A stretch of DNA of 35,506 nucleotides from an uncultured Treponema sp. (lineage in GTDB: Bacteria; Spirochaetota; Spirochaetia; Treponematales; Treponemataceae): assembly GCA_900319625.1 (NCBI GenBank), contig ONPD01000014.1:1-35506 (forward strand). The letters are read 5' to 3'. Under the pieces are notes generated by a model, which saw nothing but the letters and a program-made list of their open reading frames with translations, was not told where the DNA came from and made no database searches. Position numbers and translations under genes: made by a program. Positions 1-7,474 of this stretch are shown here, piece after piece; within the stretch, counting starts at the first letter, position 1, and each line of letters opens with the position of its first letter.

Positions 1-285
1 GGAGCCGATAGGCGTAGCGAGCGGCCAAGTCTTTTTGCAAGGCAAAAAGACTTGGTTAGTAAATGCGTAGCATTTACGTAGGAAAGTAGGTAGCTGCCCG
101 CTGGTAGGCTGCACCATCACTTTTGGTAGAGCTTGCGGGAGTGCCAGATTATCGCATGGGAATGTGTCCCTTTCACCGTACGGCACTCTCGCCTCCGAGC
201 CTGGATGGGCGCGTCAGCGCGTGCGAAGCACCGACCGTAGGGGAGCCAGGAAGGCGAGTAGGTAGGCTGCACCTGGCCAAAAAAA
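1..285. repeat. Hairpin-rich intergenic island 1
   Basis: No plausible gene is seen here. The stretch holds a chain of tight inverted repeats: a perfect 14-bp stem at 25-38/42-55 with a 3-nt loop, an 8-bp stem at 59-66/70-77 closing on GTA, gtgc-gaa-gcac at 221-231, and a 7-bp stem at 139-145/182-188 enclosing a smaller one. The 13-mer ggtaggctgcacc occurs twice (103-115 and 261-273). The heptamer GCGNAGC occurs at 12-18, 65-71 and 223-229. Similar islands lie near 15.55 kb and 35.2 kb, so this looks like a dispersed intergenic repeat family. It is cut by the window start. Confidence 0.6.
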
Positions 286-325
286 ATATTTTCTAAAAAA
301 AATCGCCTGACTATAATTCTTTCTA

Positions 326-354
326 TTGAATAAAATTAATATTTTTGATAATAT
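326..354 (+). promoter_or_regulatory. Probable promoter of rplU-rpmA
   Basis: TTGAAT (326-331), a 17-nt spacer and TAATAT (349-354) form a fair sigma-70-type promoter. Transcription would start near 361. A TATAAT at 312-317 is an alternative -10 but has no visible -35. Confidence 0.45.
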
Positions 355-360
355 TTTTGC

Positions 361-508
361 TACACGTAAGCTAGAATGCTTTGGGCCTTTAATCCCCGTT
401 TTATGTCCAGGGACTTCGGTTTATGTCAGTCGGTGTAAGACAGATTTCAGTTTCCTTAGGTCTGCTACATTCGGTGAATATTTTTGTAATCATTAATTGA
501 GGTATTAC
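361..508 (+). promoter_or_regulatory. Long 5' leader of rplU
   Basis: About 148 nt of non-coding leader would separate the promoter from rplU. It contains repeated tttatgtc- and tcggt-type words and a possible pairing of agac with gtct around 439-468. Many bacterial r-protein operons are autoregulated through a leader fold. Nothing here matches a named motif that I can recognise, so a regulatory role is only a suggestion. Confidence 0.25.
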
Positions 509-823
509 ATGTACGCAACTATTGAATTTAAAGGAAAACAGTACAAAGCAGAAAAAGGTGTTGTACTTACAGTTGATAAGCTTGACGCAGAAAAAGGTAC
601 AGCAATTGACATCGATACAGTTCTTCTTGTAAGCGATGGAGATAAAATCAGTGTTGGTGCTCCTTATGTAAAGGGTGCAAAAGTAAAGGTTGTTGTTGAA
701 GATTCTTTCCGCGATAAGAAAGTTTTGGTTTTCAAATACAAGTCAAAGAAAGATTATCACCGTACTATCGGTCACAGACAGCAGTACACACAGGTACGTG
801 TTGAAGATATCGTAATTGCATAA
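509..823 (+). CDS. rplU: 50S ribosomal protein L21
   Basis: L21 is a large-subunit ribosomal protein that binds 23S rRNA. The 104-residue product starts MYATIEFKGKQYK and has the normal family length and beta-rich pattern, including the late signature KKDYHRTIGHRQQYTQV. The ATG at 509 is preferred over an in-frame TTG at 497: a GAGG at 499-502 sits 6 nt upstream, and L21 proteins normally begin close to the YATIE/YAVIE motif. rpmA follows after 14 nt, the usual L21-L27 pair, which leads into obgE as in many bacteria. It is preceded by a long leader. Confidence 0.96.
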   Translation: MYATIEFKGKQYKAEKGVVLTVDKLDAEKGTAIDIDTVLLVSDGDKISVGAPYVKGAKVKVVVEDSFRDKKVLVFKYKSKKDYHRTIGHRQQYTQVRVEDIVIA

Positions 824-837
824 TATAGGAGACTACA

Positions 838-1092
838 ATGGGAAGAACTAGAGGCGGAAGCGGTGCCAAGAACGGCCGCGATTCAAATCCAAAATCATTG
901 GGTGTAAAGAAATATGCAGGTGAATTTGTTACAGCAGGTTCAATTATTTTGACTCAGCGCGGAACAAAATTCTATCCTGGAGATAATGTAAAGAAAGCTG
1001 GAAACGACAGTTTGTTTGCTGTAGCAGACGGTACAGTTGTTTACCACGAGCGTATGAATCACAAATACGTTTCTGTAAAAGCTGCTGAGTAG
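838..1092 (+). CDS. rpmA: 50S ribosomal protein L27
   Basis: L27 is a large-subunit protein whose N-terminus reaches towards the peptidyl-transferase centre. The 84-residue product has the diagnostic [15 protein letters not shown] stretch and the [14 protein letters not shown] core. The first residues ([12 protein letters not shown]) begin directly with the mature Gly-rich tail, with no cleavable N-terminal extension of the Firmicutes type. An AGGAG-like site lies 8 nt before the ATG. It is co-transcribed with rplU and ends before a strong terminator. Confidence 0.97.
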   Translation: MGRTRGGSGAKNGRDSNPKSLGVKKYAGEFVTAGSIILTQRGTKFYPGDNVKKAGNDSLFAVADGTVVYHERMNHKYVSVKAAE

Positions 1093-1113
1093 TTTTACAT
1101 TTACTTTTTTGCG

Positions 1114-1147
1114 AAGCCCGGTTTGTTAAGACGCCGGGCTTTTTTTG
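1114..1147 (+). terminator. Rho-independent terminator after rpmA
   Basis: The stem agcccgg/ccgggct (1115-1121/1134-1140) has a 12-nt loop and is followed by a run of seven T. It separates rplU-rpmA from obgE, which starts only 20 nt later, so obgE depends on read-through or on a promoter I cannot clearly place. Confidence 0.9.
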
Positions 1148-1166
1148 TTTAAGGATATAAAATAAT

Positions 1167-2303
1167 ATGATTAATTTTGCTGATGAAGCTTTGATAGAAG
1201 TTCGCTCAGGTAACGGCGGTAACGGCTGTGTTGCTTTCCGCAGGGAAAAATATATTCCTCACGGTGGTCCGAACGGCGGTGACGGCGGTAAGGGCGGCGA
1301 CGTTATTTTTTGTGTAAAGCGAAATCTCCGTACTCTTGGAAAACTTCGTCAAAAACACTGCTTTAAGGCTAAAAACGGCGGTGACGGTCAGGGCTGGAAC
1401 CGCTTTGGTGCTGACGGTGAGGACTGTGTAATTCCTGTTCCTCCCGGAACTACTATTCGTGATGCTGAAACAGGTGAGGTTATCTACGATTTTACCGGTA
1501 AGGCTGAAAACGAGACTTTTACCTTCCTCAAAGGCGGAAACGGCGGCTGGGGAAACGTACATTTTAAATCTTCTACAAATCAGGCGCCTAAGCACGCTAA
1601 TCCAGGCCAGAGGGGCGAAACACGTTTTTTAAAGCTGGAACTCAGTATTATGGCTGATCTTGGCCTTGTTGGTTTTCCTAATGCCGGAAAGTCTTCTTTG
1701 CTTACGGCCTTTACAAATGCCCGTCCAAAGATTGCGCCTTATCCTTTTACTACGATTATTCCTAATCTTGGTGTTCTTCGTATTGATGATGAAAATGATA
1801 TTATCATAGCGGATATTCCTGGAATTATAGAAGGCGCTTCAGAAGGTCTTGGTCTTGGCGACACCTTCCTTAAGCATATCACCCGTACGGCGGCCCTTAT
1901 TTTTATGATTGACTGTTCGGATGATAATTATCTTTCGGCTTATGAAACACTTTGCGGAGAGCTTGCTAATTATTCTGATATTCTTATGGAAAAGCCCCGT
2001 ATTGTTTTGTGCAATAAAATTGATGTCGAGGGTGCTTATGACAGGGCTGTAGAGATTGCTCATAAGATTCACGAGACTGAAAAGGATATCCCGGTTGTGC
2101 CTGTGAGTGTTCTTACCGGCAATGGAATGAAAGATGCCCGTCAGCAGATAATTTCTCTGGTTAATCTGCTTGAAAAAAGACAGAATAACGAAGAAAATAA
2201 TACTGACAAGGAATCATCATTTGGTTCAGATTTTATGGCTACAAGAGCCCTTCTGGACGATGATGATGACGAGAATGTTCAGTATCCGGGAAGTGAAAAC
2301 TAA
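1167..2303 (+). CDS. obgE: Obg family GTPase ObgE/CgtA
   Basis: Obg is a ribosome-associated GTPase that acts in late 50S assembly and stress signalling. The 378-residue protein has the glycine-rich Obg fold (about 1-158, with repeated GGNGG/GGDGG motifs) followed by the G domain: P-loop GFPNAGKSS (169-177), switch FTT (194-196), DIPG (216-219) and NKID (283-286). The C-terminus is a short, very acidic tail (DDDDDEN near 364-370) and not a full OCT domain. AAGGA at 1151-1155 is the likely ribosome-binding site. nadD starts 4 nt after the stop, so the two are probably co-translated. The order rplU-rpmA-obgE-nadD-yqeK is widely conserved. Confidence 0.96.
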   Translation: MINFADEALIEVRSGNGGNGCVAFRREKYIPHGGPNGGDGGKGGDVIFCVKRNLRTLGKLRQKHCFKAKNGGDGQGWNRFGADGEDCVIPVPPGTTIRDAETGEVIYDFTGKAENETFTFLKGGNGGWGNVHFKSSTNQAPKHANPGQRGETRFLKLELSIMADLGLVGFPNAGKSSLLTAFTNARPKIAPYPFTTIIPNLGVLRIDDENDIIIADIPGIIEGASEGLGLGDTFLKHITRTAALIFMIDCSDDNYLSAYETLCGELANYSDILMEKPRIVLCNKIDVEGAYDRAVEIAHKIHETEKDIPVVPVSVLTGNGMKDARQQIISLVNLLEKRQNNEENNTDKESSFGSDFMATRALLDDDDDENVQYPGSEN

Positions 2304-2307
2304 ATAG

Positions 2308-2964
2308 ATGAAACTTGCAATTCTTGGCGGAAGCTTTAATCCTCTTCATATTGGTCATGCTATGCTTGCGGATGTTATTGTCCGCGAACTTATGTATGAC
2401 AAGGTGCTTTTTATTCCGACCTTTAATCCTCCTCACAAGGAGATTACTGCAAAAATCAGAACAGAGCAGCGGGTCGAGATGGTAAGGCGCTTCTGCGAGT
2501 CGGTTGGCGGCGGACAGTTTGAGCTGGATACCTGCGAGGTTGACCGGGGTGGAATTTCTTATTCGGTTGATACGCTGAATTATATTATTGATAAGTATAA
2601 GGGGCAGCTGGAAGGAAAGCCTGCGCTTTTGATGGGTGAGGAGATTGCGGCTGAGTTTTCTAAATGGAAGCAGCCCGAAGTTGTTGCAGAAAAATCAGAT
2701 TTGATAATTGTTCCCCGCTATCCGGATTTTTACGGAAAGGCTTCTTCTGAAGGTAAAAATATTCCGAAGGGCGATTATTGCGGTGATTTTAAGGCTGTTT
2801 TTAACAGGGCTAAGTTTAAGTATCCCCATCGTTATCTTGAAATTCCTATTCTGACGGTTTCATCGACCGAAATCAGGGCCAGGGTTGCTTCTAACAGGAG
2901 TTATAAATATCTTGTTCCAAAGGTTATTTACGAATATATAGAAGAAGAAAAATTATACAGATGA
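2308..2964 (+). CDS. nadD: Nicotinate-nucleotide adenylyltransferase
   Basis: NadD transfers AMP from ATP to nicotinate mononucleotide, the penultimate step of NAD synthesis, in the cytoplasm. The 218-residue protein has the nucleotidyltransferase signature GGSFNPLHIGH (7-17), where the two His contact ATP. It also has the C-terminal SSTEIR motif that stands in for KMSKS/ISSTxxR. No Shine-Dalgarno is visible and the start lies 4 nt after the obgE stop, so translation is probably coupled. It overlaps yqeK by 4 nt. Confidence 0.95.
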   Translation: MKLAILGGSFNPLHIGHAMLADVIVRELMYDKVLFIPTFNPPHKEITAKIRTEQRVEMVRRFCESVGGGQFELDTCEVDRGGISYSVDTLNYIIDKYKGQLEGKPALLMGEEIAAEFSKWKQPEVVAEKSDLIIVPRYPDFYGKASSEGKNIPKGDYCGDFKAVFNRAKFKYPHRYLEIPILTVSSTEIRARVASNRSYKYLVPKVIYEYIEEEKLYR

Positions 2965-3530
2965 ACTACATTGAGCTTACAGAAAAAATAAGACTTTTTA
3001 CGGAAGGACACGTGAAAAAATCACGTTATGAGCATTCGGTCCGCGTTGCACAGATGTGCGCCAGAATCTGCCGCTATTATGGTCTTGATGCTGACAAGGG
3101 CTACCTTGCGGGTATTGGTCATGATATGTGCAAGGATTTTCCTGATGACAAGCTGATTGAGCTTGCGTCAAAGGACGGAAATCCGATTATTGAAATTGAA
3201 CGTCAAAAGCCTTCGCTCCTTCACGGCCGTGCCGCAAGTGTTATGATGAAGGAAAGTTTTTTGATTGATGACGAGGATATTCTGGAAGCGGTTGCCTGGC
3301 ATACCTCGGGAAAACGCGGAATGAGAGACCTTACAAAGGCCCTGTTTATTGCAGATAAAATTGAGCCTGGAAGACCTCAGGCGACCCCTAAATATATAGA
3401 AGAAAAATTTCAACTTTCGCTGAACGGAATGCTTTATTCTGTTCTTAAAGAAAATTTTGAATATCTGAATAAAAAAGGATATGAAGTTTTTCCTGGTTCG
3501 GAAGAGCTTTTGCAGGACTACAAAGAGTAA
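2961..3530 (+). CDS. yqeK: HD-domain diadenosine tetraphosphatase YqeK
   Basis: YqeK-family enzymes are HD-domain hydrolases that split Ap4A symmetrically into two ADP and so control alarmone levels. The 189-residue product shows the metal-binding pattern His25, His54-Asp55 (GHDMCKDFP), a later His in AVAWHTSG and the distal Asp in LFIADKIEPGR. The ATGA overlap with nadD (2961-2964) points to translational coupling. Its position between nadD and an LCP-rsfS pair is the classical yqeK setting, which supports the family call over other HD proteins. Confidence 0.92.
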   Translation: MNYIELTEKIRLFTEGHVKKSRYEHSVRVAQMCARICRYYGLDADKGYLAGIGHDMCKDFPDDKLIELASKDGNPIIEIERQKPSLLHGRAASVMMKESFLIDDEDILEAVAWHTSGKRGMRDLTKALFIADKIEPGRPQATPKYIEEKFQLSLNGMLYSVLKENFEYLNKKGYEVFPGSEELLQDYKE

Positions 3531-3542
3531 GAGGGTGGGAAA

Positions 3543-4742
3543 ATGAGAAAAATGAAGGATGAGCAGAAAGGAATTATCTTTATTATTTTAATTCTTTTTA
3601 TCATTGGCGTTGCAATGGCCATTTTTTCTACATCTCTTAAAACTGACGTGGTAGAAGATACCCTTAAGGCAAATAAAAACATTAATCTTCTTATTGGTGT
3701 TGAAGATTCTGATAAAACTCTTTTGTTTGCAAGTGTTCTTATTTATTATCCTTCTTCTCAGAAAGCGGCCCTAATCAACCTTCCGGGCTATACAGGAGCT
3801 ATTTATTCCAGCCTGAACCGTGCTGACCAGCTTAAAAAGGTTTATGAAGAAAGCGGAATTGAAAGTTATCGTGAAGAAGTAAGAAAGCTTATTGGTATTT
3901 CGGTTCCTTTTTATTGTATTATTACTATGGAAAATTTCAGCCGTCTTGCTGATTATTTTGGCGGTCTTCGCGTTTTTATTTCAGAGCCGATTGATTATAC
4001 TTCTGAGGATGGGGTTAAATACCTTTTGCCATCGGGTTCTGTTAATCTTGACGGAGATAAGGTTTATTCTTATCTTCATTACAGACTGGATAATGAAAAT
4101 GAAACTGACTTGCAGGACAGATATCAGAATGCAATGTCGGCTTTTATAACAGGTCTTAGTGATAAAAAATTCCTTGTATTCCATGGAAATAACTTTGTTA
4201 ATTACAAGGATTGCTTCAGGACAAACCTGAAGGATAATGAAAAAGAAGAGCTGTTTAAAATTATTTCTGATGTGGATGCTGAGTCCATTATTAAGCAGAC
4301 GATTACAGGATCTTTCCGTACGGTTGACGGAAAAAACCTTCTTTTCCCTCTTAATAACGGAGAAAATGTCAGAAACAATGTAAGACAGGTTTCAAATATG
4401 CTTGTTTCGGCTGATGGAAGCTATACCAGCCGTGTATATGTTCTTGAAATTCAAAACGGAACTACAATTCAGGGACTTGCACGAAATACTTCCATTCTTT
4501 TCCAGAATGCAAGCTATGATGTTTTGAGTGCGGTAAATGCTGACCGTAACGATTACGAAGAGACTGTGATTATAGACAGACTTGGAAACGAGCAGGCAGC
4601 AAAATCAATCGGGGAATTTATTCACTGTGATAATATTATCCGCCCTGGTGATAATGATGTTACCCACTCTGCTGAGGTTGACTTTACCATTATTCTTGGT
4701 AAGGACTTCAACGGTCAATATGTAATTAAAAGGAGAAAATAA
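3543..4742 (+). CDS. LytR-CpsA-Psr (LCP) family protein, atypical
   Basis: This is a membrane-anchored protein of 399 residues. It has a short basic start, one membrane helix (about 10-30), an LCP domain (about 50-250) and a C-terminal LytR_C-type domain (about 295-395). LCP enzymes usually transfer undecaprenyl-linked polymers to the wall or to proteins. Here the usual arginine-bearing SIPRDT-like strand reads NLPGYTG, and the second motif is YLHYRLDNENETDLQDRYQN, so only part of the phosphate-binding arginines remains. GAGG at 3531-3534 sets the start. The gene lies between yqeK and rsfS, as LytR homologues do in Firmicutes. Activity is uncertain because a key Arg seems to be missing; a scaffold or binding role is possible. 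Confidence 0.8.
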   Translation: MRKMKDEQKGIIFIILILFIIGVAMAIFSTSLKTDVVEDTLKANKNINLLIGVEDSDKTLLFASVLIYYPSSQKAALINLPGYTGAIYSSLNRADQLKKVYEESGIESYREEVRKLIGISVPFYCIITMENFSRLADYFGGLRVFISEPIDYTSEDGVKYLLPSGSVNLDGDKVYSYLHYRLDNENETDLQDRYQNAMSAFITGLSDKKFLVFHGNNFVNYKDCFRTNLKDNEKEELFKIISDVDAESIIKQTITGSFRTVDGKNLLFPLNNGENVRNNVRQVSNMLVSADGSYTSRVYVLEIQNGTTIQGLARNTSILFQNASYDVLSAVNADRNDYEETVIIDRLGNEQAAKSIGEFIHCDNIIRPGDNDVTHSAEVDFTIILGKDFNGQYVIKRRK

Positions 4743-4749
4743 GGGAATT

Positions 4750-5109
4750 ATGAAAACTTTAAGAGAAAAGGCAATTGAAATTGCAAAGCTTATGGAAGAC
4801 GGAAAGGGTAAGAATGTAGTTCTTCTGAACATAAGCGAGCTGAACAGCTGGACAGATTATTTTGTAATCGTAACTGTAAACAGCTCTACACACTGGCAGG
4901 GACTTTTTAAGGATGTAAAGAATTATATTAAGGATAATGACCTTGAAATTCACCTTACAAACAAAAAGAGTCCGGACGGAGATGACTGGAACCTTATTGA
5001 CCTTGGTCCGATTGTAATTCATCTTATGTCTGAAAATGCCCGTGCCTTCTATGATCTTGAAAAACTCTGGCACGCCGGTGAGAAAATCGATTTTAATTCT
5101 GCTGAGTAA
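4750..5109 (+). CDS. rsfS: Ribosomal silencing factor RsfS
   Basis: RsfS binds L14 on the 50S subunit and blocks subunit joining when nutrients are short. The 119-residue product has the family core NVVLLNISELNSWTDYFVIVTVNSSTHWQ and the late GDDWNLIDLGPIVIHLMSENARAFYDLEKLW, and has normal length. AAGGGA lies just before the ATG. It is the last gene of the obgE-nadD-yqeK-LCP-rsfS run and is followed by a terminator. Confidence 0.95.
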   Translation: MKTLREKAIEIAKLMEDGKGKNVVLLNISELNSWTDYFVIVTVNSSTHWQGLFKDVKNYIKDNDLEIHLTNKKSPDGDDWNLIDLGPIVIHLMSENARAFYDLEKLWHAGEKIDFNSAE

Positions 5110-5130
5110 ATAAAGAAATCTTGTTAAATA

Positions 5131-5166
5131 AAAAAGACCGCCTTTCAAAAAAGCGGTCTTTTTTAT
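5131..5166. terminator. Bidirectional rho-independent terminator
   Basis: aaaaagaccgc (5131-5141) pairs with gcggtcttttt (5153-5163). The A-run on the left and the T-run on the right let it serve both rsfS on the plus strand and the convergent acidic gene on the minus strand. Confidence 0.9.
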
Positions 5167-5180
5167 TTATATGATATTAA

Positions 5181-5474
5181 TTAAAGATCGTAATCATCTT
5201 CATTTATAAGTTCGTCTGATGGATCAGGACGGTAATTCTGATAGCCGTCTTCCGGTTCTACATCATCATATGGCTCATCTATATCTTCTTCTTCCCTGAA
5301 AACATCATCATAGTAAAGATCTGCATCGTCATCAAATTCATCTAATGCTTCATCTGAATCGTCTTCATCTTCTTCAAAATCGTCTTCAAAATCATCCTCG
5401 TAATCAGAAAAATCATCATCATAGGAAAATGACATCTGAAAATCAGCGAATTCTTCGGAATCGAAATAGGACAT
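5181..5474 (-). CDS. Very acidic small protein of unknown function
   Basis: I do not recognise a family. The 97-residue product is about half Asp/Glu (roughly 48 residues), rich in Tyr and Phe, has no lysine and only two arginines, and would have a very low pI. There is no signal peptide or membrane segment. Acidic stretches alternate with aromatic residues (for example DDDFSDYEDDFEDDFEEDED near 19-38), so it may be disordered or mimic nucleic acid. It has its own promoter (5527-5555), a GGGG element 7 nt before the ATG and a shared terminator, which supports a real gene. Roles such as a DNA mimic, a chaperone-like buffer or a partner of RNA polymerase or the ribosome are guesses. Confidence 0.7.
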   Translation of the reverse strand: MSYFDSEEFADFQMSFSYDDDFSDYEDDFEDDFEEDEDDSDEALDEFDDDADLYYDDVFREEEDIDEPYDDVEPEDGYQNYRPDPSDELINEDDYDL

Positions 5475-5526
5475 AGATAACCCCGGGCTTTTAAAAAGAT
5501 TGTTTTAGCTACTCTCGGACTATAGA

Positions 5527-5555
5527 ACTGTAAATTTTACTGCCCTTCTTGTCAA
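5527..5555 (-). promoter_or_regulatory. Promoter of the acidic gene
   Basis: On the minus strand TTGACA (5555-5550), a 17-nt spacer and TACAGT (5532-5527) form a good promoter. It implies a leader of about 45 nt before the ATG at 5474. Confidence 0.65.
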
Positions 5556-5596
5556 TAGGAGTTTGAAAAAAAAGAAATCAAGCTGAAAATAAAATT

Positions 5597-5625
5597 TTGC
5601 CAAATATTCTCAAATGTCTTATAAT
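5597..5625 (+). promoter_or_regulatory. Promoter of the hybrid histidine kinase
   Basis: TTGCCA (5597-5602), a 17-nt spacer and a perfect TATAAT (5620-5625). The ATG at 5637 lies only 11 nt after the -10 box, so the mRNA would begin 0-5 nt before the start codon. No Shine-Dalgarno is present. Confidence 0.75.
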
Positions 5626-5636
5626 CTTAGAATACT

Positions 5637-7436
5637 ATGAAAGAAAAATACGAAAAAAAGAATATAAAGAATATTTTCTCAAAATTGAGCAATCTGATTA
5701 TTAATGATTCATATTCTATAAATAGAAACTTATTTAATCTTATGACAGCAACGGCTCTTGTTGCCGGAATATTTACATCAGTTTCTGCTGTTGTTATGCA
5801 TCTGGGTGTAAGTGCAATGGTCTTTTCTATTTTCATTATACTTACAGCCCTCTTGTCTTTGTTTATAGCTATAAAACTGAATCTTCAGACCTTTGCTAAT
5901 ATTCTCCTTGTTGTTTTTGTAAACGATGCCTGCTTTCCTATTTTGTATTATATATCAGATGGAATGAACGGCGGTATGCCTCTGTGGATGCTGCTTGGCC
6001 TTGAAGCAACTATTCTTCTTTTGAAAAAAAGAACCTGTATTATTGTGTTTACAATGAATCTGCTGGTTCAGATTTTGACGATTGTTTATGGTCTTATGCA
6101 TCCTGAGGTTTTTGTTCCAATGCCTAATAAGGTTACGGCTACCTTAGATATGCTTGTTGCTCTTTGTCTTGTTACTCTTGCAATTGGTTTTGTGTTTAAG
6201 TTTGAAGCCAAAACCTATGAAAAGCAGCAGAGAAAGATAATTGATGCAATGAGGAGAGCTGATGAGGCAAACCTTATAAAATCAGAATTTCTTTCAAATA
6301 TTTCGCATGATATAAGAACTCCTATGAACGCAATTGTAGGCTATTCCGAAATTGCCCTGCAGAATTGTGATGACAGAAAGAAGCTGATGGATTGCTTTTC
6401 TAAAATAAACATCGCTAGTGAGCAGCTTTTGAATCTGATTAACGGCATTCTTGATATGTCTCAAATTGAAGCGGGATCAATAAAGCTGGTCGAAACAGAA
6501 TGTTCCCTTCAGAGCGTAATAAATGACGTTACGGAAATTCTTGATAAGGAAATTATAGCAAAGAATATAAATCTCCAAATTGATTATTCCCAGCTTTGGG
6601 AAGATGCAATTATCTGTGATAAGCCACGTCTTATTCAGATTATACAAAATGTGCTTTCAAATGCAGTTCAATATTCTTATGACAATAAGCCGATTTATAT
6701 TTCTGTTTCCCAGCCGGCTATTGATAATGAGCAGGGAATTGCAAGAACCCAGATTCTTGTGCGTGATGAAGGCTGCGGTATAAATTCAAAATTCCTTCAG
6801 AAGATTTTTGATCCGTTTGAAAGGGAAAGGCTTTCCGGCAAAACTGAGGTTGCCGGAATTGGACTTGGTCTTTCAATTACAAGAAAGCTCGTACAGCTGA
6901 TGAACGGAAAGATTGAAATTAAAAGTAAGGAAGGTAAAGGAACTGAAGTTCTTATTACTATTCCATTTACAATTCAGACTCTTACAGAAATTACTGATGA
7001 AGCAAATCCTGATGAAATCCTCATTAAGGGAAAGAGAATCCTTGTTGCGGAAGATAATTCCTTGAACCGCGAGATTGTAAAGGATATGCTGCAGACTGCC
7101 GGCTGCCAGGTGGAAGAAGCCCGCGATGGTACCTTTGCTGTTGATATGGTAAATTTGTCTGGGGAAGGCTATTACGATTTGATTCTTATGGACATTCAGA
7201 TGCCGATGATGGATGGTTATGAGGCTACAAGAATCATACGTTCTTTCCAGAATGAACGTCTTAGAAAAATTCCTATTGTTGCGCTTTCTGCAAATGCCTT
7301 CCAGGAGGATAAAAAGAAGGCATTTGACTGTGGAATGGATGCCTTTATTTCAAAGCCTGTTTCGTCAGAAAAGCTTGCCCGGGTTCTGAACGTAATTCTT
7401 AACGGCGATAAAAAACGTGAATTTGTAGCTGAGTAA
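5637..7436 (+). CDS. Membrane hybrid sensor histidine kinase with receiver domain
   Basis: The 599-residue protein has about six membrane helices (about 33-190), a short coiled linker (190-212), a HisKA domain with phospho-acceptor His224 in SNISHDIRTPMNAIVGY, and an HATPase domain with N-box (IIQNVLSNAVQYS near 335-347), DEGCG (377-381) and GIGLGLS (407-413). A receiver domain (about 466-590) has the acidic pair Glu472-Asp473, phospho-Asp519 and Lys573. No output domain follows, so phosphate must pass to an Hpt protein or regulator elsewhere. No extracellular sensor loop of note is visible, so sensing is probably within the membrane. It sits directly before the pullulanase gene, which has its own promoter. 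The start codon follows a consensus promoter so closely that a leaderless transcript is likely. Confidence 0.93.
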   Translation: MKEKYEKKNIKNIFSKLSNLIINDSYSINRNLFNLMTATALVAGIFTSVSAVVMHLGVSAMVFSIFIILTALLSLFIAIKLNLQTFANILLVVFVNDACFPILYYISDGMNGGMPLWMLLGLEATILLLKKRTCIIVFTMNLLVQILTIVYGLMHPEVFVPMPNKVTATLDMLVALCLVTLAIGFVFKFEAKTYEKQQRKIIDAMRRADEANLIKSEFLSNISHDIRTPMNAIVGYSEIALQNCDDRKKLMDCFSKINIASEQLLNLINGILDMSQIEAGSIKLVETECSLQSVINDVTEILDKEIIAKNINLQIDYSQLWEDAIICDKPRLIQIIQNVLSNAVQYSYDNKPIYISVSQPAIDNEQGIARTQILVRDEGCGINSKFLQKIFDPFERERLSGKTEVAGIGLGLSITRKLVQLMNGKIEIKSKEGKGTEVLITIPFTIQTLTEITDEANPDEILIKGKRILVAEDNSLNREIVKDMLQTAGCQVEEARDGTFAVDMVNLSGEGYYDLILMDIQMPMMDGYEATRIIRSFQNERLRKIPIVALSANAFQEDKKKAFDCGMDAFISKPVSSEKLARVLNVILNGDKKREFVAE

Positions 7437-7439
7437 AAC

Positions 7440-7466
7440 TTGCAAAAGTATCCTTTGTGCTATATT
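7440..7466 (+). promoter_or_regulatory. Probable promoter of the pullulanase gene
   Basis: TATATT (7461-7466) lies 8 nt before the ATG at 7475, with TTGCAA (7440-7445) at a short 15-nt spacing. The start codon would be at or within 2-3 nt of the mRNA 5' end. The -10 is stronger than the -35. Confidence 0.5.
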
Positions 7467-7474
7467 CTGTTTAT

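Noticed and set aside
497..508. Upstream in-frame TTG start for rplU
   Set aside because: The GAGG ribosome site lies just inside that extension and fits the ATG at 509, which also gives the normal L21 start.
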